The notes below the pieces were generated by a model. The model ran no database searches. It was not told the DNA's origin and was given only the letters and a program-made list of their open reading frames with translations. The position numbers and the translations under genes are program-made. This document shows positions 56,801 to 59,740 of a DNA stretch of 64,000 bases, in pieces. The first letter of the stretch is position 1. Each line of letters starts with the position of its first letter. This DNA is from Hermatobates lingyangjiaoensis (Eukaryota; Arthropoda; Insecta; Hemiptera; Hermatobatidae): the NCBI GenBank assembly GCA_026182355.1, contig JAPFBL010000226.1, positions 503,501 through 567,500 on the forward strand, given 5' to 3'.

Positions 56801-57312
56801 TCCTTTTTTGAAACGGAGTAGTATAATAATAGACAGTGTGGTCGAAAGTCCTGGCAAACCAGACAGCAGACCTTCCCTTCCCAACCACAATTTCTTCTGA
56901 TAGCACAAATAAATAGTAATGAAAATCGAACCCAAGCCTCTGTGGCCGATAAACAGGACCGTAGCGACTAAGTCACTCGCCCAGGTAAATATATTAAGTC
57001 ACCCGCTTTGACCCATATTTAGGTTCTCTGAGTTTTTGATTCCAGTTGTATTTGATATATTTGTTGACATGTTTATGTTTCATTTTTTTATAATAAGTAT
57101 GTATATTTAAACTGTATTAAAACTTAAACTAGTTATTTACAATATAATATTGTTTTAGGTACCATAACTCAACAAGACTTGTACCTACTCTGAAGCCCTA
57201 CCCAACCATAGTACTGAATCAAGAAATAAAATATCCCCTTTTCCCAAAAAAAACACCTTTTTATATAAACGAAATGAAGAATTGTCTCTATTTGTACTTT
57301 AAATGTAAATAA
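12956..57312 (+). CDS. ndl: nudel-type modular serine protease, 25 coding exons
   Basis: Spliced gene of 6,999 coding nt (2,332 residues), assembled by eye from GT-AG junctions whose phases all agree. In Drosophila, Nudel is made by follicle cells, is secreted to the perivitelline space, and starts the Gastrulation-defective/Snake/Easter cascade; it is also needed for eggshell integrity. Seen here: signal anchor (about 59-84), LDLa modules (426-530), SRCR-like region (543-660), active protease (IVGG at 677; His717, Asp765, Ser856; Asp850 predicts trypsin-like cleavage), LDLa (919-951), mucin-like linker (955-1646), LDLa modules (1651-1747), SRCR-like region (1750-1830), protease-like domain without triad (about 1838-2054), LDLa modules (2069-2235) and SRCR-like C-terminus. 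This order, with one active and one dead protease domain, is that of Nudel, whose fly form is of similar size. The start is the first in-frame Met before the signal anchor; a 5' UTR exon was not found. Least certain are the exon 12 donor and the exon 21 acceptor. Confidence 0.92.
13765..13975. repeat. foldback repeat, family D, in ndl intron 1
   Basis: Inverted arms beginning CACTTTTTCTTTTTCTCGGA and ending in its complement. Around the centre are GACGAAACGTTGGC and, on the minus strand, CTGAGGA, T, GTCT...AGAC, GAAA, ACGT, T: a ribozyme-like core partly duplicated internally. Confidence 0.7.
14600..14758 (+). CDS. ndl: ndl exon 2: signal anchor
   Basis: Residues 32-84, phase 1 at both ends. 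A basic stretch (FNRRQNWW... GRITK) is followed by a long hydrophobic segment, [19 protein letters not shown] at about 58-76 and on to 84. Basic side first and no signal peptidase-like end fits a type II signal anchor, with the rest of the protein outside. Acceptor TTTACAG, donor GTAAAT. Confidence 0.85.
15453..16463 (+). CDS. ndl: ndl exon 3: Tyr/Pro/Asn-rich spacer
   Basis: Residues 85-421, the second longest exon. No folded domain is recognisable: the first half is charged (KLHEQRDG..., DLENEKLK), the second rich in Tyr, Pro, Asn and Ser. Several N-glycosylation sequons (NFT, NLT, NIT, NSS) agree with an extracellular location. A tetrabasic motif RKKR at 111-114 lies about 27 residues after the membrane segment. 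The reading frame stays open about 50 nt into intron 3, but GTAAGT at 16,464 and the phase-1 acceptor at 18,009 fix the end. Confidence 0.88.
16837..16986 (-). pseudogene. N-terminal fragment of a Penelope-like element ORF (intron 3)
   Basis: Minus strand reads [20 protein letters not shown], then [16 protein letters not shown] and KELLPS before a stop. The same pattern (MSxGQx[12 protein letters not shown], LLPxYTN) recurs at 26,622-26,810 and 33,898-34,105. I take it as the start region of a PLE polyprotein; that assignment rests on family memory. Confidence 0.5.
17100..17155. repeat. (CT)n-rich microsatellite
   Basis: Interrupted runs of CTCTCT with CTAT units in intron 3. Confidence 0.85.
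17560..17765. repeat. palindrome of PLE coding sequence (intron 3)
   Basis: Arms of about 75 bp (17,571-17,650 and 17,680-17,755) are almost perfect inverted copies beginning GCATGCTTTTAAAAACTGG. The + strand reads [20 protein letters not shown], resembling the coiled N-terminal part of PLE polyproteins, so here coding DNA itself has been duplicated in inverted form. Confidence 0.65.
18009..18212 (+). CDS. ndl: ndl exon 4: LDLa 1 plus 4-Cys half module
   Basis: Residues 422-489, phase 1 at both ends as usual for LDLa exons. A full six-cysteine LDL-receptor class A module spans Cys426-Cys461 with [13 protein letters not shown], the calcium-binding type of motif. It is followed after one residue by a half module with four cysteines (463, 473, 479, 488) and [13 protein letters not shown]. 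Confidence 0.93.
18858..18952. repeat. family J foldback fragment (intron 4)
   Basis: Inverted arms GATTAATTTACCACTATGAA and its complement with AAGGCCTTTCGTCAACACAT between them; followed by (TA)n at 18,953-18,988. Confidence 0.75.
18989..20420 (-). pseudogene. Penelope-like element, RT and endonuclease relic (intron 4)
   Basis: Minus strand, with many stops: [20 protein letters not shown] then SNCLSPS (palm motif of the RT), later [18 protein letters not shown] and [14 protein letters not shown], then [20 protein letters not shown] and [19 protein letters not shown] of the GIY-YIG endonuclease end. The 3' end (18,989-19,130) is the same terminal sequence as the family A palindromes and carries a decayed ribozyme-like core. 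This copy ties family A to PLEs. Confidence 0.75.
20420..20625 (+). repeat. solo PLE-type end, family G (intron 4)
   Basis: CCGATGA, C, GAAC-AACA-GTTC hairpin, GAAA, ATAT, T lie at about 20,497-20,530, the ribozyme-like order with U4 changed to C, followed by AT-rich sequence to a (TA)n run. Confidence 0.45.
20622..21400. repeat. three family A end fragments and palindromes (intron 4)
   Basis: 20,622-20,720 is a single arm. 20,965-21,180 and 21,200-21,400 are diverged palindromes with CAATCAATGATCAAACCACA, TTTCAACCGTAACAAG and their complements, separated by (TA)n. Between 20,840 and 20,940 another CTTCAAGGTGATTT/GAAGCATT pair of unknown family is visible. Confidence 0.75.
21405..22066 (-). 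pseudogene. PLE endonuclease end and 3' tail, family I (intron 4)
   Basis: Minus strand from 22,066 to 21,779 is open: [20 protein letters not shown], then [30 protein letters not shown] and [19 protein letters not shown] before a stop. CxxC followed by YVG, R and H is the zinc finger plus GIY-YIG endonuclease of PLEs, of a lineage distinct from those at 8.3 and 26 kb. The tail carries CTGATGA, C, short stem, GAAA, ATAT, C at about 21,490-21,535. Confidence 0.75.
22069..22300. repeat. (TA)n and family A palindrome (intron 4)
   Basis: About 40 bp of (TA)n, then a foldback copy of the family A end with both arms well preserved and CAACTGACTTAACTTTG at the turn. Confidence 0.85.
22301..23217. 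other. rest of intron 4
   Basis: AT-rich; a run of 30 A (22,977-23,006) may be the tail of an unrecognised retroposed sequence. No coding signal. Confidence 0.5.
23218..23375 (+). CDS. ndl: ndl exon 5: LDLa 2
   Basis: Residues 490-542. Six cysteines (491, 498, 508, 515, 521, 530) with [13 protein letters not shown] form a complete LDLa module; the spacing between Cys II and III is longer than usual. Acceptor ATTTCAG, phase-0 donor GTAAAT. An open frame on the same strand here (from 23,167) is a shadow in the wrong frame. Confidence 0.93.
23448..23581 (+). CDS. ndl: ndl exon 6: SRCR-like region, first part
   Basis: Residues 543-586 plus two nt. It follows a 72-nt intron. Content such as [15 protein letters not shown] and [12 protein letters not shown] resembles the degenerate scavenger-receptor-like segment placed before the protease in Nudel. 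Donor AG|GTTGAT is weak but the phase (2) agrees with exon 7. Confidence 0.85.
23918..24319 (+). CDS. ndl: ndl exon 7: end of SRCR-like region, activation site, catalytic His
   Basis: Residues 587-720. The first part has cysteines at 618, 627, 632 and 652 inside a basic stretch. The zymogen cleavage site is NHGR|IVGG (Arg676-Ile677). The protease begins [19 protein letters not shown], with CGGS at 702-705 and VAHC placing the catalytic histidine at 717. Cleavage after Arg fits a trypsin-like enzyme, possibly self-activation, as described for the fly protein. Confidence 0.95.
24320..25188. other. intron 7, no feature seen
   Basis: AT-rich intron sequence of 869 nt without recognisable repeats. 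Confidence 0.55.
25189..25302 (+). CDS. ndl: ndl exon 8: protease core
   Basis: Residues 721-758, phase 2 at both ends. It carries [11 protein letters not shown] and [11 protein letters not shown], the beta-strands between catalytic His and Asp in the chymotrypsin fold. No long open frame marks this exon; it was found from the domain gap and splice sites. Confidence 0.9.
25531..25818. repeat. family A palindrome and (TA)n (intron 8)
   Basis: Arms share TTAGCGTTATTTTTATTGAA outside the family A sequence, so flanking DNA has also been inverted and copied. The right arm lacks the CTGACGA part. Followed by about 75 bp of (TA)n. Confidence 0.8.
25849..25891 (-). ncRNA. hammerhead-like ribozyme motif, family A, left arm
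   Basis: Same motif as 26,498-26,540 on the opposite strand; it would lie near the 3' end of the PLE transcript, where PLE hammerheads are known. Confidence 0.55.
26498..26540 (+). ncRNA. hammerhead-like ribozyme motif, family A, right arm
   Basis: GACT, CTGACGA, extra A, GACCG-CTTGTTA-CGGTT hairpin (5 bp, one G-U), GAAA, AGATCT self-complementary stem III, T17, then AGTC pairing with GACT. The motif is repeated with little change in most family A copies. Confidence 0.6.
26622..26810. repeat. palindrome of PLE N-terminal coding sequence (intron 8)
   Basis: Inverted arms of about 68 bp meeting at CCTTACAATTGTAAGG. The + strand right arm reads [20 protein letters not shown]; the minus strand of the left arm continues [16 protein letters not shown]. 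Directly abuts the previous insertion. Confidence 0.65.
26860..27240. repeat. foldback repeat, family C (intron 8)
   Basis: Arms 26,873-26,975 and 27,095-27,205 are inverted copies (GGTTTGGTCTAGCTTCAATA..., GGGCTACATCAATA) around an AT-rich centre that is itself partly palindromic. Confidence 0.85.
26903..26945 (-). ncRNA. hammerhead-like ribozyme motif, family C
   Basis: Minus strand: AGCC, CTGAAGA, extra T, GTCTA-CAAATA-TAGAC hairpin, GAAA, ACGT, C17 (GUC site), GGCT pairing with AGCC. The partner arm at 27,131-27,172 has the same motif, but GAAACG has become GAATCG. Confidence 0.62.
27241..27632. other. rest of intron 8
   Basis: Small open frames only; GTCTCATAAACTC-type and TTCAGGAGAAAAGAG segments may be old foldback ends. 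No coding signal. Confidence 0.4.
27633..27799 (+). CDS. ndl: ndl exon 9: catalytic Asp segment
   Basis: Residues 759-814. [10 protein letters not shown] places the catalytic aspartate at 765 in the position of the family NDIAL motif. Further on are VRQVCLA and CIVVGWGTT, the standard Cys and GWG landmarks. Donor C|GTAATG, phase 1. Confidence 0.94.
28215..29340. other. GC-richer unclassified block in intron 9
   Basis: Base composition is clearly different from the surrounding intron. Starts GACAGGGCTAGGTAAGTCC and ends near CTACAATTTG. Open frames on both strands are short and conflicting. It looks like an inserted element of unknown type, perhaps the untranslated part of a retroelement. Confidence 0.45.
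29341..30100. other. rest of intron 9, no feature seen
   Basis: AT-rich sequence up to the exon 10 acceptor. Confidence 0.5.
30101..30245 (+). CDS. ndl: ndl exon 10: catalytic Ser segment
   Basis: Residues 815-862. [19 protein letters not shown] holds the nucleophile Ser856 and the S1-pocket aspartate Asp850, predicting cleavage after Arg or Lys. Acceptor GTACTTTAG, donor CAG|GTACAA in phase 2. Confidence 0.95.
30800..31195. repeat. family A and family I foldbacks (intron 10)
   Basis: 30,815-30,960 is a short family A palindrome. 30,965-31,195 is a family I palindrome (GACTTTTAATTAAAAAACAA..., AGAATAACTCACTTCCATAT) with CTGAAGA, C, AAC-GATG-GTT, GAAA, ATAT, A in the right arm at about 31,116-31,150. 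Confidence 0.75.
31200..31705. repeat. two family A palindromes with (TA)n (intron 10)
   Basis: 31,237-31,433 has an intact left arm and a right arm that lost the CTGACGA core. 31,462-31,700 is more diverged but keeps both arms. (TA)n runs at 31,200-31,239 and 31,433-31,464 separate them. Confidence 0.85.
32224..32354 (+). CDS. ndl: ndl exon 11: C-terminal end of active protease domain
   Basis: Residues 863-906. [20 protein letters not shown] and [12 protein letters not shown] are the family's closing strand and C-terminal helix. Donor TTAG|GTATGT, phase 1. Confidence 0.94.
32400..32975 (-). repeat. diverged family A-like PLE end (intron 11)
   Basis: ATCTACTAGATGTCAACCCT, GGCAATTGCCCTCTTC and GTTTATAATATTTAAATC match the order of the endonuclease tails at 19.2-19.4 and 26.05-26.15 kb with many changes; an inverted end follows at 32,830-32,960. 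Confidence 0.65.
32976..33720. repeat. three family A palindromes with long (TA)n (intron 11)
   Basis: Copies at 32,997-33,130, 33,136-33,360 and 33,408-33,620. The last has nearly identical arms with CTGACGA, G, GACCG stem, so the extra base is G rather than A. (TA)n runs of 40-55 bp lie between and after them. Confidence 0.88.
33773..33810 (+). ncRNA. hammerhead-like motif, family J (weak stem II)
   Basis: TGCTCT, CTGATGA, C, ATATAATT, GAAA, AGGCCT, T, AGAGCA. Stem I is a perfect 6 bp and stem III self-complementary, but the stem II segment no longer pairs. Confidence 0.45.
33898..34260. repeat. palindrome of PLE N-terminal coding sequence (intron 11)
   Basis: + strand 33,994-34,110 reads [20 protein letters not shown] then [13 protein letters not shown]; the minus strand of 33,898-33,975 reads [20 protein letters not shown], an inverted copy of the overlapping part. 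A small 8-bp hairpin (TATATTTT-CATC) sits at about 34,170-34,190. Confidence 0.6.
34550..34999 (+). CDS. ndl: ndl exon 12: LDLa 3 and start of mucin-like linker
   Basis: Residues 907-1056. A complete LDLa module spans Cys919-Cys951 (CGNGRC..., [13 protein letters not shown]). The rest is rich in Asn, Thr, Ser, Lys and Tyr with several N-glycosylation sequons. The 3' end is inferred: the frame downstream of 35,077 is different, and a phase-1 donor at 35,000 (ATA|GTTTAC) restores it with a 77-nt intron. The donor is not a good consensus, so this end is tentative. Confidence 0.8.
35000..35076 (+). other. inferred 77-nt intron 12
   Basis: Needed to change frame between two mucin-like stretches. 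Ends TTGGCCGTTTCTTACAG, a good acceptor; the donor GTTTAC is weak. Comparable in size to intron 5 (72 nt). Confidence 0.6.
35077..36865 (+). CDS. ndl: ndl exon 13: mucin-like linker, start of LDLa 4
   Basis: The largest exon, residues 1057-1652. It is almost entirely Ser/Thr/Asn/Glu-rich with many N-x-S/T sequons and few cysteines, as expected of a stretched glycosylated linker. Between about 35,625 and 35,963 there are three tandem units of 37-38 residues sharing VNFSNN, QPEEE and TTQLF. The last residues, KEFFNCRL, begin an LDLa module completed by exon 14. Acceptor TTTCTTACAG, donor TT|GTAAGT in phase 2. See findings for a possible pair of compensating frameshifts near the end. Confidence 0.88.
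35625..35963 (+). repeat. in-frame tandem repeat of 111-114 bp, 3 copies
   Basis: Three coding units starting at 35,625, 35,736 and 35,850 encode 37-38 residues each ([20 protein letters not shown]). Recent tandem expansion inside the mucin-like linker. Confidence 0.9.
36999..37112 (+). mobile_element. jockey-type LINE fragment (intron 13)
   Basis: [20 protein letters not shown], then [17 protein letters not shown] is the region after the RT domain of jockey-like LINEs. It is very similar in DNA to 38,863-38,976. Minisatellite-like sequence borders it on both sides. Confidence 0.75.
37200..38130. repeat. 85-bp minisatellite, 11 copies (intron 13)
   Basis: Units begin CTCATTTTCTATCTTTTTTC at 37,210, 37,295 and so on to 38,061; one unit is 86 bp. 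Pyrimidine/CA-rich with few differences. The + strand has no stop codons, which creates long false open frames. Confidence 0.97.
38316..38491 (+). CDS. ndl: ndl exon 14: LDLa 4 plus half module
   Basis: Residues 1653-1711. It completes the module begun in exon 13 ([16 protein letters not shown] at 1664-1679), then one residue later a four-cysteine half module (C1681, with [17 protein letters not shown]). In the full module Cys III is replaced by Arg ([10 protein letters not shown]) and Cys I is absent in the frame as read. Acceptor TTGTAG, donor T|GTGAGT. Confidence 0.92.
38553..39382 (+). mobile_element. 5'-truncated jockey-type LINE with 9-bp TSD (intron 14)
   Basis: Starts exactly at FADDTAIL, the RT catalytic motif, and continues with decayed frames, [40 protein letters not shown] and [14 protein letters not shown]. 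It ends with AATAAAGATGTC and an A run. GTTATAACA stands immediately before (38,544-38,552) and after (39,383-39,391). Without it intron 14 would be 78 nt plus one copy of the duplicated site at most, like the other short introns. Confidence 0.9.
39409..39519 (+). CDS. ndl: ndl exon 15: degenerate LDLa 5
   Basis: Residues 1712-1748, phase 1 at both ends. Only four of six LDLa cysteines remain ([24 protein letters not shown]): Cys II and Cys V, which normally bond to each other, are both missing. The 3' splice site lies 17 nt after the target-site duplication of a LINE insertion. Confidence 0.88.
40006..40905. repeat. 51-bp satellite, about 17 copies (intron 15)
   Basis: Unit GTAGAGTAGAGGGAGTTTCT... 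TGTGTGATTCTATAGAA. Two variants (ACTGTG...GAAG and GCTGTG...GAGG) alternate between about 40,540 and 40,860, giving a 102-bp higher-order unit. Diverged monomers extend on both sides (39,700-40,000 and 40,905-41,130). Confidence 0.95.
41131..42453. other. rest of intron 15, no feature seen
   Basis: AT-rich, no repeats or open frames of note. Confidence 0.5.
42454..42634 (+). CDS. ndl: ndl exon 16: SRCR-like region 2
   Basis: Residues 1749-1808. [20 protein letters not shown] and [14 protein letters not shown], ending with SLGFQ, match the pattern of a divergent scavenger-receptor cysteine-rich domain, as found before the second protease domain of Nudel. Donor CA|GTAAGT in phase 2. Confidence 0.87.
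42635..44207. other. intron 16, no feature seen
   Basis: AT-rich; a minus-strand open frame at 43,658-43,897 has no recognisable domain. Confidence 0.5.
44208..44444 (+). CDS. ndl: ndl exon 17: start of inactive protease domain
   Basis: Residues 1809-1887; no long Met-initiated frame marks it. [12 protein letters not shown] corresponds to the PWxVxL start of a trypsin fold and [10 protein letters not shown] to the WVLTAAHCF segment, with Glu1882 where the catalytic His should be and no Cys pair around it. No IVGG activation site is visible. Acceptor GTTTCAG, donor CA|GTAAAA, both phase 2. Confidence 0.85.
44812..44851. repeat. (TA)n microsatellite (intron 17)
   Basis: About 20 TA units. Confidence 0.95.
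45241..45432 (+). CDS. ndl: ndl exon 18: inactive protease domain, middle
   Basis: Residues 1888-1951. [19 protein letters not shown] aligns with the NDIALLKL segment of trypsins; Gly1926 sits where the catalytic Asp belongs. Acceptor TTTTTTCAG, donor TT|GTAAGT. Confidence 0.87.
45958..47150. repeat. foldback repeat family K, split by a LINE (intron 18)
   Basis: Left arm 45,967-46,095, turn around 46,100-46,160, right arm 46,164-46,259 continuing at 47,107-47,150. Arms share AACACGAACTGATC, CGGACCGGTTTCGGGTGTCA and TACCTCGTACATTACTGCCG. The right arm holds TTGAAGA, T, GGGT-GAC-ACCC, GAAA, ACCGGT, C (46,208-46,236), a ribozyme-like core with C3 changed to T. Confidence 0.85.
46260..47106 (+). 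mobile_element. 5'-truncated jockey-type LINE inside the family K repeat
   Basis: RT C-terminal part open to 46,843: [20 protein letters not shown], then [19 protein letters not shown] and [29 protein letters not shown] is present at both borders (46,250-46,259 and 47,107-47,116), a 10-bp target-site duplication. An A run (46,951-46,965) lies about 140 bp before the 3' end, which is (GTTGGTC)n. Confidence 0.88.
47465..47618 (+). CDS. ndl: ndl exon 19: inactive protease domain
   Basis: Residues 1952-2003. [14 protein letters not shown] corresponds to the CxVxGWG region; [12 protein letters not shown] follows. No serine in a GDSGG context. Phase 2 acceptor, phase 0 donor CAG|GTAATA. Confidence 0.88.
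48143..48960. other. GC-richer unclassified block with C18 run (intron 19)
   Basis: Contains CGAGCGGACTTTCCACC and CGAGCGGACTTCCCACC as diverged direct copies about 330 bp apart, and 18 consecutive C at 48,436-48,453. Open frames on the minus strand are of low complexity around the run. Likely an inserted element of unknown type. Confidence 0.45.
49000..49195 (+). mobile_element. 3' tail of a jockey-type LINE (intron 19)
   Basis: [13 protein letters not shown] and [12 protein letters not shown] coding remnants, then GTGTCACCCATGGGTGTCCA, nearly the same 3' UTR motif as in the LINE at 52.7 kb (GTGCCACCAATGGGTGTCCA). Start not defined. Confidence 0.6.
49947..50100 (+). CDS. ndl: ndl exon 20: end of inactive protease domain
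   Basis: Residues 2004-2054. [20 protein letters not shown] and [13 protein letters not shown] give six cysteines but no GDSGGP, so the nucleophile is missing as well. Starts in phase 0 after TTTTTAG; donor A|GTAAGA in phase 1. Confidence 0.87.
50394..50635. repeat. family A palindrome (intron 20)
   Basis: Diverged foldback copy with (TA)n at both sides; the left arm keeps CTTTTC/CCGTAACAAGCGGTCTTC, the right arm CTGACGAAGACCGCTTG but not the CGGTT half of the stem. Confidence 0.8.
51122..51310 (+). CDS. ndl: ndl exon 21: degenerate LDLa 6
   Basis: Residues 2055-2117. [20 protein letters not shown] and DDCVSGEDE form an LDLa module with Cys I, II, III and V; the place of Cys IV is VLDN and no Cys VI follows the acidic motif. 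Two later cysteines ([10 protein letters not shown]) are outside the usual spacing. The acceptor chosen, TTTACTAAG|AG at 51,121, is the nearby AG that gives phase 1. Confidence 0.83.
51754..52383. mobile_element. nonautonomous hAT-type DNA transposon (intron 21)
   Basis: Ends TAGGGTTT...AAACCCTA in inverted orientation, followed inward by AACCGAC and CCGGTTTTCGAA-containing subterminal repeats. GAGGTAAT is present directly outside both ends (51,746-51,753 and 52,384-52,391): an 8-bp target-site duplication, diagnostic of hAT elements. No transposase frame inside. Confidence 0.88.
52690..53390 (-). mobile_element. jockey-type LINE 3' part (intron 21)
   Basis: Minus-strand frame: [40 protein letters not shown] and NPQRRL, typical of the C-terminal region after the jockey RT domain. 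A 3' UTR with GTGCCACCAATGGGTGTCCA follows towards 52,690. The N-terminal half of the open frame is frameshifted. Confidence 0.8.
53662..53917 (+). CDS. ndl: ndl exon 22: LDLa 7, half module, start of LDLa 8
   Basis: Residues 2118-2202. A complete LDLa ([26 protein letters not shown]) is followed by a four-cysteine half module ([25 protein letters not shown]) and the first part of another LDLa ([11 protein letters not shown]) finished in exon 23. Donor GA|GTACGC, phase 2; the frame would stop at 53,925-53,927 without splicing. Confidence 0.92.
54177..54284 (+). CDS. ndl: ndl exon 23: end of LDLa 8
   Basis: Residues 2203-2238. [18 protein letters not shown] and SGEDEDAC complete the module with all six cysteines. 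Phase 2 at both ends, acceptor TTTGCAG, donor CC|GTAAGT. Confidence 0.92.
54600..54800. other. unclassified mixed-composition block (intron 23)
   Basis: Less AT-rich than its surroundings (CTCTCCCCTTCAGGTACCCC). No homology recognised; possibly a repeat fragment. Confidence 0.25.
55297..55425 (+). CDS. ndl: ndl exon 24: C-terminal SRCR-like region
   Basis: Residues 2239-2281. [18 protein letters not shown] and [12 protein letters not shown] resemble a partial SRCR domain. Phase 2 at both ends; acceptor CTTTTAG, donor TG|GTAAGT. Confidence 0.87.
55770..56680 (+). mobile_element. decayed LINE, R1/I-like C-terminal part (intron 24)
   Basis: Frames broken by several stops: [34 protein letters not shown] text across two frames, and [20 protein letters not shown]. 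The last is the C-terminal Cys/His-containing tail (here [16 protein letters not shown]) of R1/I-type LINEs. Confidence 0.6.
56800..57000 (-). repeat. possible tRNA-derived SINE (intron 24)
   Basis: Minus strand: GCGAGTGACTTAGTCGCTAC, then about 30 bp later GGGTTCGATTTTC, resembling Pol III A and B boxes at roughly tRNA spacing. The rest is unknown. Confidence 0.4.
57159..57312 (+). CDS. ndl: ndl exon 25: last exon and stop
   Basis: Residues 2282-2332, completing Trp2282 across the intron. It ends [12 protein letters not shown] then TAA at 57,310-57,312; two cysteines near the end fit the closing strand of an SRCR-like domain. Acceptor TGTTTTAG. Confidence 0.9.
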
Positions 57313-57313
57313 A
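57308..57313 (+). promoter_or_regulatory. possible polyadenylation signal AATAAA
   Basis: A perfect AATAAA hexamer overlaps the stop codon of the ndl reading frame (TGTAAATAAAC). It is the first consensus signal at the gene's end. If used, the 3' UTR would be only about 10-30 nt. Later candidates cannot be excluded. Confidence 0.45.
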
Positions 57314-59100
57314 CATTTTTTTTTGGTTTTCATAATAATATTGTCTAACTCTTCCAGACGTAAAATATCAATTTATTTCTACTAAAGGCTCAGAGATTCG
57401 ATTCAGTTGAACTGAAACCGTACTTTACTAGAACGCTTCATGTTTCTTCTCTCGTCTTCTCCTGATGACACTTTTACCTGAAATTAAAAAGATTGATTAT
57501 GTATATTTAGATTAGTTTGTTATTTGCTGTCACTATAGTTTGACATGTACTTATTGTCTAACTTGGATCTTTGAAATGATTAATAATAATTTCACAATAA
57601 ACATGCGAAATAAAAATGAAGTTACAAAACTACAATATAACATTATAAATTTGGACTATAAGATCGTTCAACCAGTAATAGTTCATATCTCAATTTACAG
57701 TCAGAATTTTCAAGACTACAAAATATTCTTGGTAGAAAGACATTCTTTACTCTTAAAAATGTCATATTGTTATAAATATCATTAGCCTTGGCTTGAATAT
57801 ATCAAAAATACATTGAAGGGGAGAAAATTACTTTTAGGGTGAAAAACTTCAAGCAGGTTACTGCACTTACCAACCTAGGATGTGGCCTGTCCTGTAAATG
57901 AGGATGCCATTGTGGATTGTGTCACATTCGTTAAATTCCAATCGGTAAACATATTTCCTGGAAGTCCAGAAACTGTTTATAACCCCATGACTACTGACGA
58001 CCTTTGAGAATAAAAGTCCAACAAATTTTGAGGTTCTCCATAGGAGATGAGGAAGTTGTTGAAAAATAGTGCAAGTAGATGGGAAAGAAGAGAGTAGAGG
58101 AAAACTGTAATATACTTAAACTCAAAAAAAAAAAATTACATTATGTACAATTCGTTAATCACTTCGAGTCACCACATATCACTACATATATTTTGCGTTT
58201 TATTATGCACCATACTTGAAGAAGAAACTATTTTATGCAAGAATGTTTGGTTATACTATCCAATCTAATCAATACACTTTGTAATTATAATCTTTATATG
58301 TAGGTAGTTGATGGGAAAAAAGAGTTCAGCGATATCAGAATTAGATTATTTGTCTTTTATATTTATTTTGTCTTTTTAGGTTAAGTTAGGTTGCATTAAC
58401 CGTAACACGAGTTCCACATTAGAATTCCACGATTCCACTTCCCATTTTTTTTTTCAAAATGAAGTGTATTTATTTATAGTAGGGATCTTTAATGAATACC
58501 TGACATCGTACAGGCTCGGGACTGACGGCATAACGTCCTCACCGAGGGACAACATGCTCAAATTTTTTTTCACCTCCCGCCCAAAAAAATCGATGACCAG
58601 AGTATCGAGCTCCGGGTCTCTCTACCAGTCGAGAGGCGAGCTCGTAAATTGTGATGATTTGAGTGAAATGATTTAGAAATGGAGTATTTAAAACAAAATT
58701 AACGAAAGTTCAACGAAAATAAAAATCAAAGCTTTAAATTCAAATCAAAATATATATATTCAAATTTGGTTACCTATAAATGCCTTGACCTTTTTTTCTA
58801 TTCTGATTTCCAAACTACAACACCCAAGAACCATTTTCTTAATGCTCAATGAAAAATGAGCCCCAAAAAACGGATTCACCTGTAAACTTTATTGTATAAA
58901 TTTTGATTTTAATCATAAACTTAAAAGACTTAAAATCATGCATTTGATATTTTACTGTTTGTTAACCTTTCAGTTTCTCTATTTAACCCTTTTCGTTATA
59001 TCATAAAAAATACATTCGATTACCATGTAAAAATTTCTATTGTGATTTCTTAATTGTAACTAATAACGCTTTTTATGCATGTTTGATTTTTGAATTATTT
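57314..59100. other. downstream flank, no gene seen
   Basis: AT-rich. A block at 58,480-58,660, read on the minus strand, has CTCTCGACTGGTAGAGAG and GAGCTCGATACTC and might be a tRNA-derived SINE. CTGATGACAC...GAAATTAA at 57,460 recalls the ribozyme-like cores but lacks a stem II. Confidence 0.45.
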
Positions 59101-59109
59101 CTTATATTT

Positions 59110-59460
59110 CCTCAATTTTGTAGGCCTATGAAAAAGGTTTTAATTAAAAACCAAAACGTTGGCAATGAGAGTTTGATTTGAAACTGAAGAACCGACCGAG
59201 CCCTGATAAACTTTAATTTTATATATATATAACAGATTTAATGATATATCGACCGTTTGATAGATTAGGTGTATTCTCTAATCGGGGTTCGGTCAATTTT
59301 CCAGGATAAAAAATGAAACTCTCGTTGCCAACGTTTCGGTTTACTTATTATCCTTTGTTTGTAGGCCTATGAAAAAGGTTTTAAATAAAACCGAAACGTT
59401 GGCAACAAGAGTTTGATTTTTTATCCCGGAAAATTGACCGAACCCCGATTAGGGAACATA
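59110..59460. repeat. foldback repeat, family E
   Basis: Arms 59,278-59,336 and 59,395-59,455 (GGGGTTCGGTCAATTTTCC and complement). Turn region has GCC, TATGAAAAA, GGTTTT-AAAT-AAAACC, GAAA, ACGT, T, GGC: stems and GAAA as in the other families but a changed CTGANGA box. A related half copy precedes it at 59,121-59,166. Confidence 0.75.
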
Positions 59461-59740
59461 TATATATATATATATATATATAGTTCAATATAGACAAAGA
59501 AACATAGATAAATCAAAAGAACTCATAAGTCTCATTAAAGAAATCATAAGTCTCCAACCGTCTCTGAACCAGTGCGCTTGATTTCCCTTTCTTATCTCTC
59601 CTGAAAACGGTTCAAACCGAAAATTAGAGACTGTAAGTGTGTTCTTTTGATTTATCTATGTTTCTTTGTCTATATTGAACTATATTTGTCCGTTTTGGAT
59701 CGTATTTCCAACGAAAAAGTGTATATATATATATATATAG
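59456..59740. repeat. foldback repeat, family F, second copy
   Basis: Inverted arms 59,482-59,520 and 59,645-59,690 with (TA)n outside. Core: CTCTC, CTGAAAA, C, GGTTCAAACC, GAAA, ATTA, GAGAC (one core base changed). Confidence 0.75.
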
